A stretch of DNA of 64,000 nt, taken from positions 1-64,000 of the forward strand of contig ONDS01000008.1 of assembly GCA_900316685.1 (NCBI GenBank). The letters are read 5' to 3'. This stretch comes from an uncultured Prevotellaceae bacterium. Its GTDB lineage: Bacteria; Bacteroidota; Bacteroidia; Bacteroidales; Bacteroidaceae. Below, in pieces: positions 55,786 through 64,000 of the stretch; positions within the stretch are counted from its first letter, which is position 1; every line of letters starts with the position of its first letter. Under the pieces are notes generated by a model that worked only from the letters and a program-made list of their open reading frames with translations, was not told where the DNA came from and searched no databases. Made by a program: the position numbers and the translations under genes.

Positions 55786-57423
55786 CTATTCTTCGGGATA
55801 TTCAAACTTATCGCCCGTCTGTCGAACCAATTCACGACGGAAATAATCTGAATAGCCAGGACGTTGAACCTTTTCCTGTATTCCCTCGGGAGTGCGGAGG
55901 AATTTGCCATCTTTCTCCGGCTTCACTGCCATATCGTTGTATTTCACGATGAGATAGAAGGCTAATTGTTTCCATCTGTCAAGCATCTGCTGTGCCACCT
56001 CAATACTGTAGTCGTCGAGAAAACTGACTGCAGCCTTCTCATCCGCCTTGCAAAGTTGAACCGCTTTTTCCTCAATGGCAGCTTGACGTGAGAAATAGGA
56101 ATCTTCCAACGAATCGCGTACCTGTTGAAGCGATGGGAACATTTGCGAATAACGGGGATAAACCATGTTGGAAACCCAGTTGCATACCCAAAAAGCATTC
56201 TTGTCGGAGAAGGTGAGTGCATCAGCCCCAGGAGTGTTATAACATTCAGGACGACGGGTCATGCCGCAGTAGATCGGCGTATAGGCAATCATATTGCCAT
56301 CATCATTACCCCACCACATCAAACCACCGACTTGTCGGGGCAACCACGATCTCACCTGTACAACATAAGAGAATCCCGTCTGTTGTGTGGAAGTAGGACG
56401 TTCATTGAAATATTTCTTTCCATCAATTTCAAAAGTCAATGGTGTGGGGCGGTAAGGCATATTCCATATTCCTTGGGCAATATCCTGGTCAAGTGACAAG
56501 GGGGTGCCTTCGAAATGGTCGCGCATACATGCCTGCACATCACGGACACTCACTTTCTTGTTAGGGACAATCCATAAGGGCATAGGTTCAGTATAAGCTT
56601 CTTTACCTAAAACATAAGGCAGGTAACGATCAAAGTTATCGGCAAAATGATTGAAGAAACTCCAAACCCTTGCCTCGCAATACCTGCGGCCTGAGAAATC
56701 AGGCTTGGCATAAGCCTCATTCCAACTGAACTCAGCATCTTTACCAGAGAACCAGCCCTTTTCGCGAGCGAACTTGACCACATCCTTGGCATAAAGCACG
56801 TTCTTCTTGTCCTTCATATTGAACTTAGTGATGCGGCTCTGGTTGGCATGGGCACATATAGCATTGTCGGGAATGCGCATTGCCACCCAGACCACACCTT
56901 TGGAACCAGGCCCCTTACCCATCATCTCCATAATCCATGCCTCATTGGGGTCACAAATGCTGAAAGTCTCGCCCTCTGAATTGTACCCGTATGTGTTGGC
57001 CAAGGTCGTCATCACGTCTATGGCTTCACGGGCCGTTCTTGAGCGTTGCAAGGCAATATAGATGAGCGAACCATAATCGAGAATACCTGTAGGGTCAACC
57101 ATTTCCTCTCGGCCACCATAAGTGGTCTCCCCTATCGTTACTTGATATTCATTAATATTGCCAATAACATTGTAAGTGACCTCGGCCTCTGGTATTTGGC
57201 CATGATATACATTGGTATCCCAGTCGTAGACATCACGCATGGTTCCTTTGGGATGTACTCCCGCAGGATAATGGCATAGGTTCTGAAACATGCCATAGTC
57301 ATCGGCATTATAAGTGCAGATGACCGATCCATCAGTGGAAGCACCTTTGGCCACAATGAAATTAGTACATGCGCAGGCGTATGTCGCAATGAGCGATACA
57401 ATCAAAAAAGCAATCTTTCTCAT
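55786..57423 (-). CDS. C69-family dipeptidase (PepD-like), exported
   Basis: A 545-residue exported Ntn-hydrolase. The signal peptide (MRKIAFLIVSLIATYACA) is cut to expose the nucleophile Cys19 in CTNFIVAKGASTDGSV, the family hallmark. DPNEAWIMEM and AMRIPDNAICAHANQSRI also fit C69. It probably cleaves dipeptides or peptidoglycan-derived peptides in the periplasm. The gene starts 4 bases after the M23 peptidase gene and is the last of the ileS-containing run. Confidence 0.9.
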   Translation of the reverse strand: MRKIAFLIVSLIATYACACTNFIVAKGASTDGSVICTYNADDYGMFQNLCHYPAGVHPKGTMRDVYDWDTNVYHGQIPEAEVTYNVIGNINEYQVTIGETTYGGREEMVDPTGILDYGSLIYIALQRSRTAREAIDVMTTLANTYGYNSEGETFSICDPNEAWIMEMMGKGPGSKGVVWVAMRIPDNAICAHANQSRITKFNMKDKKNVLYAKDVVKFAREKGWFSGKDAEFSWNEAYAKPDFSGRRYCEARVWSFFNHFADNFDRYLPYVLGKEAYTEPMPLWIVPNKKVSVRDVQACMRDHFEGTPLSLDQDIAQGIWNMPYRPTPLTFEIDGKKYFNERPTSTQQTGFSYVVQVRSWLPRQVGGLMWWGNDDGNMIAYTPIYCGMTRRPECYNTPGADALTFSDKNAFWVCNWVSNMVYPRYSQMFPSLQQVRDSLEDSYFSRQAAIEEKAVQLCKADEKAAVSFLDDYSIEVAQQMLDRWKQLAFYLIVKYNDMAVKPEKDGKFLRTPEGIQEKVQRPGYSDYFRRELVRQTGDKFEYPEE

Positions 57424-57427
57424 ATCC

Positions 57428-59065
57428 TTAGTAGTTTAAATAATCGGTGATTTGTTGTTTGTTATTCCTTCTATCCCATGCCACAAAGGTTAGTGAACGT
57501 TGCCTGTTCGTTTTTTTGACTGGTGTCTTTTTCAGCCGGCAGACATATTTGGCAGAATGGGGAACAGGTTCAAAAAGGACAAATTGTCCGTCAATGAAGC
57601 CCTCGACTCTCTCCACCCCCGACAACGTATCTCTCACCTCGTAAACAATCATTTCCGAAGCGGTCCAATTTCCTTTGTCCATAGGTGTGACCATTGGAGA
57701 GAGGATGTCGTAGGCAAGTGTATAGGCTCCACCTAAATCGCGGGTGTTAGCCGACACCCATCCTTCACGATCTATTTCCCCTCCTAAGTAATGTCCGTCG
57801 GAAGTGATGAATACTTTGGAGGAATCTGCTACGGAACGAGTCAACCTCAGTGCTATGTCAGCATCGTGAAAAAGGGGCATTGATTTCTTTGCAAAGACGT
57901 ATTTGCCCGACCAATGCGATGTGTCCACAACAAAAGAGAGGAATGTATTGTCTGGCAAACATCCTTTAGGTACACTCAACCGCACACCGGCTTGTTCCAA
58001 GTTACTATCCGCATCCCATTTCAGTTCATGCGACTTTCCCTCGTTGTCATCTGTGATGGGAATCGCTTGTTTTTTCCCGAGTATCTGAAATTCATATACC
58101 TTGGTGTTGCCGAAGAAATCCTTCAACACATATTTGAGCTTATACACCTTCTCTTGATTGAAAATAACGATTCCCTTATGGGCATCTGTCTTGAGTATAG
58201 GCAAGGTGTTGCCGGGTTCGACAAATGATTTCATGAACCATTTCTTGCTTTCCTTGAATTCATCGTAGTCGCCCCATGAATTTACCATCCTGTTCATGTC
58301 AGAAGGTATACCATTGACATCACTATGGAACACTTCCACACCATCCACATAGAGAGATGTATACCTAATGCCGTAATGGTTGGGAGAACCTTCCATGAAA
58401 TCATCGGCACAGACAGCAAAGCCAACTTTTCCCCAAGCAGTGAGGGTGTCAGGAAGACGGTTGTCCTTTATGGGAAGTAACGTCTTCTCCGTTCTGCCAC
58501 AAAAAGAGCCTTCTCCCTTTTGGGGATATGCCATGACAGCCGTAGCCTCGGGATTCTTGCTGTCTTTTATCGTTCCCGCCGGCAGGAACTCCAAGGGATC
58601 ATACATATCCCAAGTGTCGGTCTGATGTATCTCCAAGTGAAGATGGGGTCCCATGCTGGAACCCGTGTTGCCGCTTAAGGCAATCACCTGGCCTTCTACA
58701 ACAGGGCAATCTGTGGCATTCAGCGGTATCTCACCATCCCAATTCTTGTGCATATACTGCCATTGTTTGACCTTTGCCTCTATGGCAGGGGCAAAACGCT
58801 GGAGATGAGCGTAAACACTGGTGTAACCTTCTGGATGTCTGACAAAAACTGCATTGCCATAGCCTGTGGCAGAAACAGACACCTTGCAGACATATCCATC
58901 GCCGATGGCATGCACAGGCTTCCCCTCTTCATGTTGCGTCTTGATGTCCAGCCCTCCATGGAAATGGTTAGGACGGGGCTCTCCGAAATTTCCTGCCAGA
59001 GATATTTCGAAGTTAATTGGCGACACGAAGGAAGCTATGGCCAGAAGGACAGAAATCATCAACAT
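57428..59065 (-). CDS. M23-family (LytM-type) metallopeptidase
   Basis: A 545-residue protein with a short N-terminal signal (MLMISVLLAIASFVSP). The peptidase domain is at residues 25-180, with zinc ligands in HFHGGLD and HLHLEIH, the two LytM motifs, so it may cut peptidoglycan cross-bridges or act as an envelope regulator. The rest (about 200-545) is beta-rich and of unknown role. The start overlaps the end of nadC by 7 bases, showing cotranscription. Confidence 0.88.
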   Translation of the reverse strand: MLMISVLLAIASFVSPINFEISLAGNFGEPRPNHFHGGLDIKTQHEEGKPVHAIGDGYVCKVSVSATGYGNAVFVRHPEGYTSVYAHLQRFAPAIEAKVKQWQYMHKNWDGEIPLNATDCPVVEGQVIALSGNTGSSMGPHLHLEIHQTDTWDMYDPLEFLPAGTIKDSKNPEATAVMAYPQKGEGSFCGRTEKTLLPIKDNRLPDTLTAWGKVGFAVCADDFMEGSPNHYGIRYTSLYVDGVEVFHSDVNGIPSDMNRMVNSWGDYDEFKESKKWFMKSFVEPGNTLPILKTDAHKGIVIFNQEKVYKLKYVLKDFFGNTKVYEFQILGKKQAIPITDDNEGKSHELKWDADSNLEQAGVRLSVPKGCLPDNTFLSFVVDTSHWSGKYVFAKKSMPLFHDADIALRLTRSVADSSKVFITSDGHYLGGEIDREGWVSANTRDLGGAYTLAYDILSPMVTPMDKGNWTASEMIVYEVRDTLSGVERVEGFIDGQFVLFEPVPHSAKYVCRLKKTPVKKTNRQRSLTFVAWDRRNNKQQITDYLNY

Positions 59066-59907
59066 GCCTTGAAACTCATGTCAAGCCCCTTGACCGAATG
59101 TGTAAGTGCACCAACGGAAACAAAGTCGACACCACATTCTGCATACGCCCTGATGGTTTCGAAAGTTATACCTCCACTTGATTCCGTTTCAAATCTTCCA
59201 TCAATCAATTCCACAGCCTTGCGGGTATCCTCTACGGTGAAGTTATCAAGCATGATACGATCAACACCACCACATGTGAGCACCTGATTGAGTTCATCGA
59301 AATTACGAACCTCTATCTCTATCTTCAAATTCAGGCCTTTTTCCTGGAGATAGGCATGACAACGACTGATGGCATTGTTGATTCCTCCTGCGAAATCCAC
59401 ATGATTATCCTTGAGGAGGATCATGTCGAACAATCCTATACGGTGATTGACGCCACCACCAATCTTCACAGCCTGCTTTTCCAACATACGCAAGCCGGGG
59501 GTGGTTTTCCGTGTATCCAGCACATGGGTGTTCGTTCCTTCAAGAAGTTTCACATACCTGTTCGTGTTGGTTGCTATACCGCTCATCCGCTGCATGATGT
59601 TGAGCATAAGCCGTTCCGTCTGGAGCAAGCTTTGAATCTTACCCGACACCACCATGGCTATATCGCCCGGTTTGACGTGTGTGCCATCCTGGATAAGAAC
59701 TTCCACTTTCAATTCGGGATCGAAGTGGAAAAACACCTTCTTTGCCACCTCTATACCGGCCAATATACCCTCTTCCTTAATCAACAGATGCGAACGTCCC
59801 ATCGCATCGGCAGGAATACAACAAAGGGTAGTATGGTCGCCATCGCCGATATCCTCGGCAAAAGCCAGATCGATAAGACGATCTTCAAGTTCATTAACAG
59901 ATAACAT
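59059..59907 (-). CDS. nadC: Nicotinate-nucleotide pyrophosphorylase (carboxylating)
   Basis: A 282-residue quinolinate phosphoribosyltransferase, which makes nicotinate mononucleotide in de novo NAD synthesis. Typical stretches are DIGDGDHTT, LNIMQRMSGIAT, VLDTRKTTPGLR, KIGGGVNHRIGLFDMILLKDNH and the C-terminal ESSGGI and SVGALTHS. nadA and nadB are not in the window. It lies 26 bases after the 74-residue gene and overlaps the M23 gene. Confidence 0.96.
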   Translation of the reverse strand: MLSVNELEDRLIDLAFAEDIGDGDHTTLCCIPADAMGRSHLLIKEEGILAGIEVAKKVFFHFDPELKVEVLIQDGTHVKPGDIAMVVSGKIQSLLQTERLMLNIMQRMSGIATNTNRYVKLLEGTNTHVLDTRKTTPGLRMLEKQAVKIGGGVNHRIGLFDMILLKDNHVDFAGGINNAISRCHAYLQEKGLNLKIEIEVRNFDELNQVLTCGGVDRIMLDNFTVEDTRKAVELIDGRFETESSGGITFETIRAYAECGVDFVSVGALTHSVKGLDMSFKAC

Positions 59908-59933
59908 ATTATTCGGATTTTAAATAGGGTTAT

Positions 59934-60158
59934 TTATACAAGTATTTTGCCGGATTCCACATGATAAGCTGTTAGCTTACCTGAAGAGTCCTTTCTTAAT
60001 TCCACCGTCCCCCCCAACCAAATGGTATTGGGCGGCTCGTTCTGAAATTGTTTCAGTCCCATTACACAGCCATCGTGTAGAGCCACGGCTGCCATCTTCC
60101 AAGAGCCATGTTCGGAAACCACGATATGTGCTGCATACCATCTCAATTCTTTACCCAT
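59934..60158 (-). CDS. Conserved-looking 74-residue protein of unknown function
   Basis: A compact soluble protein without signal peptide or membrane segment. It reads like one small beta domain (WYAAHIVVSEHGSW ... DGCVMGLKQF ... TVELRKDSS). The fold may resemble the N-terminal beta-sandwich of amidohydrolases, but no metal ligands are left. It starts in a TAATG overlap with the DUF4296 gene and is followed by nadC after 26 bases, so it is embedded in a compact operon, which argues for a real gene. Function unknown. Confidence 0.65.
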   Translation of the reverse strand: MGKELRWYAAHIVVSEHGSWKMAAVALHDGCVMGLKQFQNEPPNTIWLGGTVELRKDSSGKLTAYHVESGKILV

Positions 60159-61087
60159 TAGCGTTTCGGTTTGTCATGAACGATTGTTTCTCTCGTAGGC
60201 GACACCTTTCCTGCTTGTGTAGGAGGAGGATTGTTGACCGAATCTTTGCGTCTATCCATTATCACCGGAATTGCTTTTGCGGAATCGTTTTCCACATCTG
60301 TCTTCGGTTTCTCTATCTCGTGCATCTTCACTGCTTTGAGGTTGCTGATGGCGAGGATCTTCAAGGTGGTCTTTTTCTTGTCGCTCAAAGGAGTAGGAAT
60401 GAAGACGAAGCCTCGTACCTCCTTGATACCCAGATGTTCTCTATCCACCAACTGCAGGGAGTAGTGATTGTTCGACGAAATATTCATCTGCATCTTGGCC
60501 ACACTATCATTGTTGAAACGCATAGAGAGCATGGCAACCGCATCTCTGGAATCTTCCTGAATAATGAATTGTGAGTCGAATACAAGCATAACCTTGTCGC
60601 CAGCATGGAAAGCTGTATCTGCCTTCAAATGGAACTTGATGATATTGTTAGGACTATTGGGCAAGAGGATTGCCGTATGCGGTCCAACCCATATATTGGA
60701 TGTATCGCCACGCATGCCTTCTTCGCCATAAAGACGTATATCATTGGCAGAAGCACCCAGGCTGATGGCTTCGTCGGACAGTCTCTGCGAGACCTTTTCA
60801 TATATGACTTTCAGACTTTCCGTATGGCGAAAATAATAAGTCAACGACGAATCCAACTGTTCCTGCGTCACACCATGCTTTTTCAGAGCAGCCAATCTAT
60901 ACGCCATTTGCCTTTCGCCCATGCTCCCCGTCTGGCCGTCATAGTAAGCTATAGCGTCGGCCAAGTGGTAATCATAGAGCACATCTTCCATTTCTCCTTC
61001 GTCAAGATACTGGCTGGGGACACTCGGTTTGCATCCCAAGAATCCCAACAATACCAGGAAGATACCACAGGCCATTTGCCGCGTCAT
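60158..61087 (-). CDS. DUF4296 lipoprotein
   Basis: A 309-residue lipoprotein with signal MTRQMACGIFLVLLGFLGC (good lipobox). Residues 25-115 match the DUF4296 layout (EGEMEDVLYDYHLADAIAYYDG ... YRLAALKKHGVTQEQLDSSLTYYFRH). The tail (about 245-309) is rich in charged residues and proline and is probably disordered. DUF4296 proteins are widespread next to lspA in Bacteroidota, but their role is unknown. It starts 4 bases after lspA. Confidence 0.85.
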   Translation of the reverse strand: MTRQMACGIFLVLLGFLGCKPSVPSQYLDEGEMEDVLYDYHLADAIAYYDGQTGSMGERQMAYRLAALKKHGVTQEQLDSSLTYYFRHTESLKVIYEKVSQRLSDEAISLGASANDIRLYGEEGMRGDTSNIWVGPHTAILLPNSPNNIIKFHLKADTAFHAGDKVMLVFDSQFIIQEDSRDAVAMLSMRFNNDSVAKMQMNISSNNHYSLQLVDREHLGIKEVRGFVFIPTPLSDKKKTTLKILAISNLKAVKMHEIEKPKTDVENDSAKAIPVIMDRRKDSVNNPPPTQAGKVSPTRETIVHDKPKR

Positions 61088-61091
61088 GACA

Positions 61092-61781
61092 TCAACTGTT
61101 TAGTTCGTCACTATCATTCCCCCCATCATCATTATCGGAGTTTTCTTCCTTGCTTGAAGAGAAGGAAATACTTGCCAATTCTGTTCGACAGAACAGGATT
61201 AAGGATATGACACCAACCGAAATGGAAGCATCGGCGAAATTGAACACCGGGGAAAAGAAGATAAAATGTTCTCCTCCCCAGAAAGGAACCCATGAAGGAA
61301 GGTCGGTCTCAATGATGGGGAAATAGAACATGTCTACCACCCTACCCTTGAGAAATTCACCATAACCTTCGCCAAAGGGCATCCACTGTGCCACATGGAA
61401 AGGCGTAGACTCAGAAAAGACCAAGCCATAAAACATGGAATCGATGATATTACCGGCGGCTCCAGCCATTATCATGGCCAACAAGGCGACGTATAACGTC
61501 CTTGCCCCATTTCTCGCCAAGCGGAAGATATACCAACCGATAATCATCACAGCAGCGATGCGGAACAGACTCAATGCCAATTTCGGCACAATCGTCATGC
61601 CATAGGCCATTCCATTGTTCTCAACAAAGCTGATATAGAACCAATTGGTAATCTCCAACGATTCATGTAGGCACATATTGGTCTTGACCCAAATCTTAAT
61701 GATCTGGTCAATGGCGAGCACTAAGACGACAATGCCCACCGCCATCCATGCCAAATACTTATTCTTGTTGGTTTCGGCCAT
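61092..61781 (-). CDS. lspA: Lipoprotein signal peptidase
   Basis: A 229-residue, four-helix membrane aspartyl protease that cuts lipoprotein signal peptides before the lipid-modified Cys. The catalytic aspartates are in the family stretches GAAGNIIDSMFYG and VFNFADASISVG. It is longer than the 160-170 residues of proteobacterial LspA, with a charged C-terminal tail (SSSKEENSDNDDGGNDSDELNS), a common feature in Bacteroidota. It sits 3 bases from the DksA-like gene and 4 from the DUF4296 lipoprotein. Confidence 0.94.
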   Translation of the reverse strand: MAETNKNKYLAWMAVGIVVLVLAIDQIIKIWVKTNMCLHESLEITNWFYISFVENNGMAYGMTIVPKLALSLFRIAAVMIIGWYIFRLARNGARTLYVALLAMIMAGAAGNIIDSMFYGLVFSESTPFHVAQWMPFGEGYGEFLKGRVVDMFYFPIIETDLPSWVPFWGGEHFIFFSPVFNFADASISVGVISLILFCRTELASISFSSSKEENSDNDDGGNDSDELNS

Positions 61782-61784
61782 TTC

Positions 61785-62165
61785 TTATTTCTTGCGTGCG
61801 TTTTTCGAAGCCACGCTCAGAGTGGCATGTGGCACGGCACGCAATCGTTCTTTCGGTATGAGCTCGCCTGTAATGCGGTCGATACCATAGGTCTTGTTCT
61901 CTATCCTAATGAGGGCAGCCTCCAAACCCTGTATGAATTTCTGTTGCCTTGAAGCCAGTTGTATCAATTCCTCTTTGCTTTGGGTGGCACTACCTTCTTC
62001 AAGAACCTTGTAAGTAGGTGAAGTGTCGTCCACATCATTTCCATCGGCATTCATCAGCTGCCTCATCATCTGGTTGTAGTCTCGCTTGGCGAGTGTCAGT
62101 TTTTCGTTGATGATAGTACGGAATTCTTCCAGTTCCTCATCACTGTAACGTGTTTTCTCAGCCAT
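61785..62165 (-). CDS. dksA: DksA/TraR-family protein lacking zinc-finger cysteines
   Basis: A 126-residue protein with a helical coiled-coil part (about residues 10-90) and the C-terminal stretch KTYGIDRITGELIPKERLRAVPHAT that corresponds to the DksA zinc finger. The four metal cysteines of the usual TYGxCxxCGxxI...CxxC pattern are all missing (Asp and Thr occupy the first two). The coiled-coil tip lacks a clear DxxDxA. DksA binds the RNA polymerase secondary channel and works with ppGpp; a cysteine-free form may do the same without zinc. It lies between ileS and lspA in the operon. Confidence 0.85.
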   Translation of the reverse strand: MAEKTRYSDEELEEFRTIINEKLTLAKRDYNQMMRQLMNADGNDVDDTSPTYKVLEEGSATQSKEELIQLASRQQKFIQGLEAALIRIENKTYGIDRITGELIPKERLRAVPHATLSVASKNARKK

Positions 62166-62185
62166 AAGTGTAAATGTTATTTGGT

Positions 62186-64000
62186 TTATACTTTCTTGAT
62201 GGTAATATTTGCTTTGAAATCGTCGAAATCAACCTCTACGCCCTCATTGGCTGCAAATTCGATATTCTCTGCCAGCACCTGCTGAGCCACATAGTCGCCA
62301 TACTCGCTCACGGCGTCACGGAGCACGTTATCATCGGATATGGTCACTACGATACGGTCGGTAATCTCCAATCCGCTGTCCTTGCGCAGGTTCTGGATTC
62401 GGTTGATCAGTTCGCGCGCCATACCTTCTTTTCGCAGAGCGTCTGTCAGTTCCACCTCAAGGGCTACCGTCAGATTCCCCTCATTGGCCACGAGCCATCC
62501 CTTGATATCCTCGCTGATGATTTCCACATCTTCTGACAAGACCTGAAGGGCCTGGTTCTCCACCGATACTTCGATGGAACCTTTCTCCTGTAGCTCGGCT
62601 ATCTGCTCCTGGGAGAGATCGGCCATGGCAGCCGCTACGCCCTTCATGAGCTTGCCGTATTTCTTACCCATGGTACGGAAATTACATTTCACTTTCCTGA
62701 CCAGGATACCTGCACCTTCCACGAAGTTGAGTTCCTTGACATTCACTTCCTTTTTGATGAGTTCAGCCATGGCCGCGATTCGGCGTTGTTGCGCATCATC
62801 AATAGCAGGAATCATGATTTGCTGTAGCGGTTGACGCACTTTAATGTTTACCTTGCGGCGAAGCGCCAAAGTCATGGACGTAATATCCTGGGCCATCCTC
62901 ATGCGTGCCTCAAGCTCGGTGTCGATTTTCGTTTCATCTACTTCAGGGAAGACATCGAGATGCACACTATCCTTCGTGCCACCAAGGTCAAGATATAGAC
63001 GGTCAGAATAGAATGGTGCAAAAGGAGCAAGCAACTTGGCCACGGTAAGCAGACACGTATGCAAGGTATGATAAGCCGAACGTTTGTCGTCACTCATCTC
63101 TTTGCCCCAGAAACGTTTCCTGTTCAATCGTACATACCAATTGGAAAGGTCGTCGTTGACGAAATTGTCGATGAGTCGTCCAGCCCTTGTCGGATCATAA
63201 TTGTCCATTTCGTGGCGTACACCCTTGATGAGTGTATGCAACGCCGACATAATCCATCGGTCTATCTCTGGCACCTCAAAACCGGGCGCAAAAGGAGTCT
63301 GGTCGTTGGGGTCGTAACCGTCGACATTCGCATATAGGGCAAAGAAACTATATGTGTTATATAAGGTACCAAACAACTTCCTCCTCACCTCATCGACGCC
63401 GTTCGGGTCAAATTTAAGGTTGTCCCAAGGCTCGGAATTGGTCATCATATAGAAACGTACGGCATCAGCGCCATATTTCCCGATCATATCGAAAGGATTG
63501 GTGACATTTCCTTTATGTTTGCTCATCTTGTCACCTTTGGCATCAAGCACCAAACCTGTGGAAATGACATTCTTGAAAGCCACACTATCGAACACCATCG
63601 TAGCTATGGCGTGAAGTGTGAAGAACCATCCACGTGTCTGATCCACACCTTCGTTGATGAAATCTGCGGGGAATGCCAAATTCTTGTCTATAGCGTCCTT
63701 ATTCTCAAAAGGATAATGTACTTGTGCATAGGGCATCGAACCAGAATCGAACCAGACGTCTATCAGGTCGGACTCACGGTAAAGTGGTTTTCCCGACTTG
63801 CCCACCAAAATGATATTGTCGACATAAGGACGATGCAAATCGATACGATCGTAATTCTCCTGGGAATAGTCGCCTGGAACAAAGCCTCTCATCTTCAGGG
63901 GATTCTTGTTCATGACACCGGCGCTCACCGCTTTTTCTATTTCCTCATAGAGCTGTTCAAGGCTGCTAATACAGATTTCCTCGTCATCGTCGTTTCGCCA
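62186..64000 (-). CDS. ileS: Isoleucyl-tRNA synthetase, C-terminal part (5' end beyond window)
   Basis: The frame runs from the stop at 62186 to the window edge (605 codons); the N-terminal third with the HIGH motif is outside. The class I motif is DKMSKHKGN, a KMSKS variant with His, about residue 130 of the visible part, preceded by DQTRGWFFTLH. The anticodon-binding domain follows (DRWIMSALHTLIKG ... NWYVRLNRKRFWG). Ending in EVDFDDFKANITIKKV, it lacks the C-terminal zinc finger of E. coli-type IleS, as is usual for the eukaryote-like type. It is first in the run dksA-lspA-DUF4296-nadC and so on. Confidence 0.95.
   Translation of the reverse strand, partial: WRNDDDEEICISSLEQLYEEIEKAVSAGVMNKNPLKMRGFVPGDYSQENYDRIDLHRPYVDNIILVGKSGKPLYRESDLIDVWFDSGSMPYAQVHYPFENKDAIDKNLAFPADFINEGVDQTRGWFFTLHAIATMVFDSVAFKNVISTGLVLDAKGDKMSKHKGNVTNPFDMIGKYGADAVRFYMMTNSEPWDNLKFDPNGVDEVRRKLFGTLYNTYSFFALYANVDGYDPNDQTPFAPGFEVPEIDRWIMSALHTLIKGVRHEMDNYDPTRAGRLIDNFVNDDLSNWYVRLNRKRFWGKEMSDDKRSAYHTLHTCLLTVAKLLAPFAPFYSDRLYLDLGGTKDSVHLDVFPEVDETKIDTELEARMRMAQDITSMTLALRRKVNIKVRQPLQQIMIPAIDDAQQRRIAAMAELIKKEVNVKELNFVEGAGILVRKVKCNFRTMGKKYGKLMKGVAAAMADLSQEQIAELQEKGSIEVSVENQALQVLSEDVEIISEDIKGWLVANEGNLTVALEVELTDALRKEGMARELINRIQNLRKDSGLEITDRIVVTISDDNVLRDAVSEYGDYVAQQVLAENIEFAANEGVEVDFDDFKANITIKKV

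Noticed and set aside
1..64000. CRISPR arrays, insertion sequences, prophage or toxin-antitoxin loci
   Set aside because: No regularly spaced repeats, transposase, integrase or matching small gene pairs were found on reading either strand.

Overview
The window looks like a chromosomal segment of a Bacteroidota bacterium, most probably Prevotellaceae. Evidence: promoters match the Bacteroidota pattern (TTTG, about 20 bases, TAnnTTTG) with weak ribosome binding sites; Na+-pumping NADH dehydrogenase (Nqr), a TamL-type lipoprotein, a DUF4296 lipoprotein and a DUF4301 protein are present; exported lipoproteins are common; and a very large secreted protein ends in a type IX secretion-like C-terminal signal. 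There is no sign of phage, insertion sequences, CRISPR or plasmid functions. It is mostly well-packed core genome, with most of the unusual material in leaders, small proteins and altered members of known families.

Layout. 1-641: cut-off DUF3298-like lipoprotein. 809-3474: HAD phosphatase, panB, MFS transporter. 3527-9874: leucine operon leuA-leuC-leuD-(leuA paralogue)-leuB behind a clear promoter, a 27-residue leader peptide and an attenuator with mutually exclusive hairpins. 9909-11369: TPR lipoprotein and an exported triple heavy-metal-associated-domain protein, convergent. 11454-18447 (minus): tamB, 5'-nucleotidase and nudC, joined by 4-base overlaps. 18612-24406: nqrABCDEF, closed by a strong terminator. 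24527-27499 (minus): malic enzyme maeB and a small secreted protein. 27663-32719: TetR regulator, RelA-type (p)ppGpp synthetase with a decayed hydrolase half, DUF4301 protein, ndk. 32759-33018 (minus): tRNA-Thr(CGT) and tRNA-Gly(CCC) with their own promoter and terminator. 33057-40289: uvrA, FHS-family sugar transporter, uxuB and uxuA for hexuronate breakdown. 40513-46097: small lipoprotein, TamL, TrmH-family methyltransferase, unknown membrane protein, hisB. 46156-52431: giant multidomain secreted adhesin-like protein and an MltF-like transglycosylase. 52548-55728: hisG-hisD-hisC. 55786-64000 (minus): a long run ileS-dksA-lspA-DUF4296-74 aa protein-nadC-M23 peptidase-C69 peptidase.

How the genes fit together. 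panB and leuA both consume 2-oxoisovalerate, so the left end gathers a pantothenate/leucine branch point; the leuA paralogue may feed isoleucine through citramalate. Nqr, MaeB and NadC/NudC concern redox and NAD(P). TamB and TamL are two halves of an outer-membrane assembly machine placed 25 kb apart. RelA and the cysteine-less DksA are both stringent-response factors. Histidine genes are split, with hisB 6.4 kb ahead of hisGDC.

The strongest regulatory discovery is the leu leader (3583-3724), which reads as a complete ribosome-dependent transcription attenuator. I found no clearly new multi-gene defence or mobile system here. All functional calls rest on sequence reading; no database search was run.
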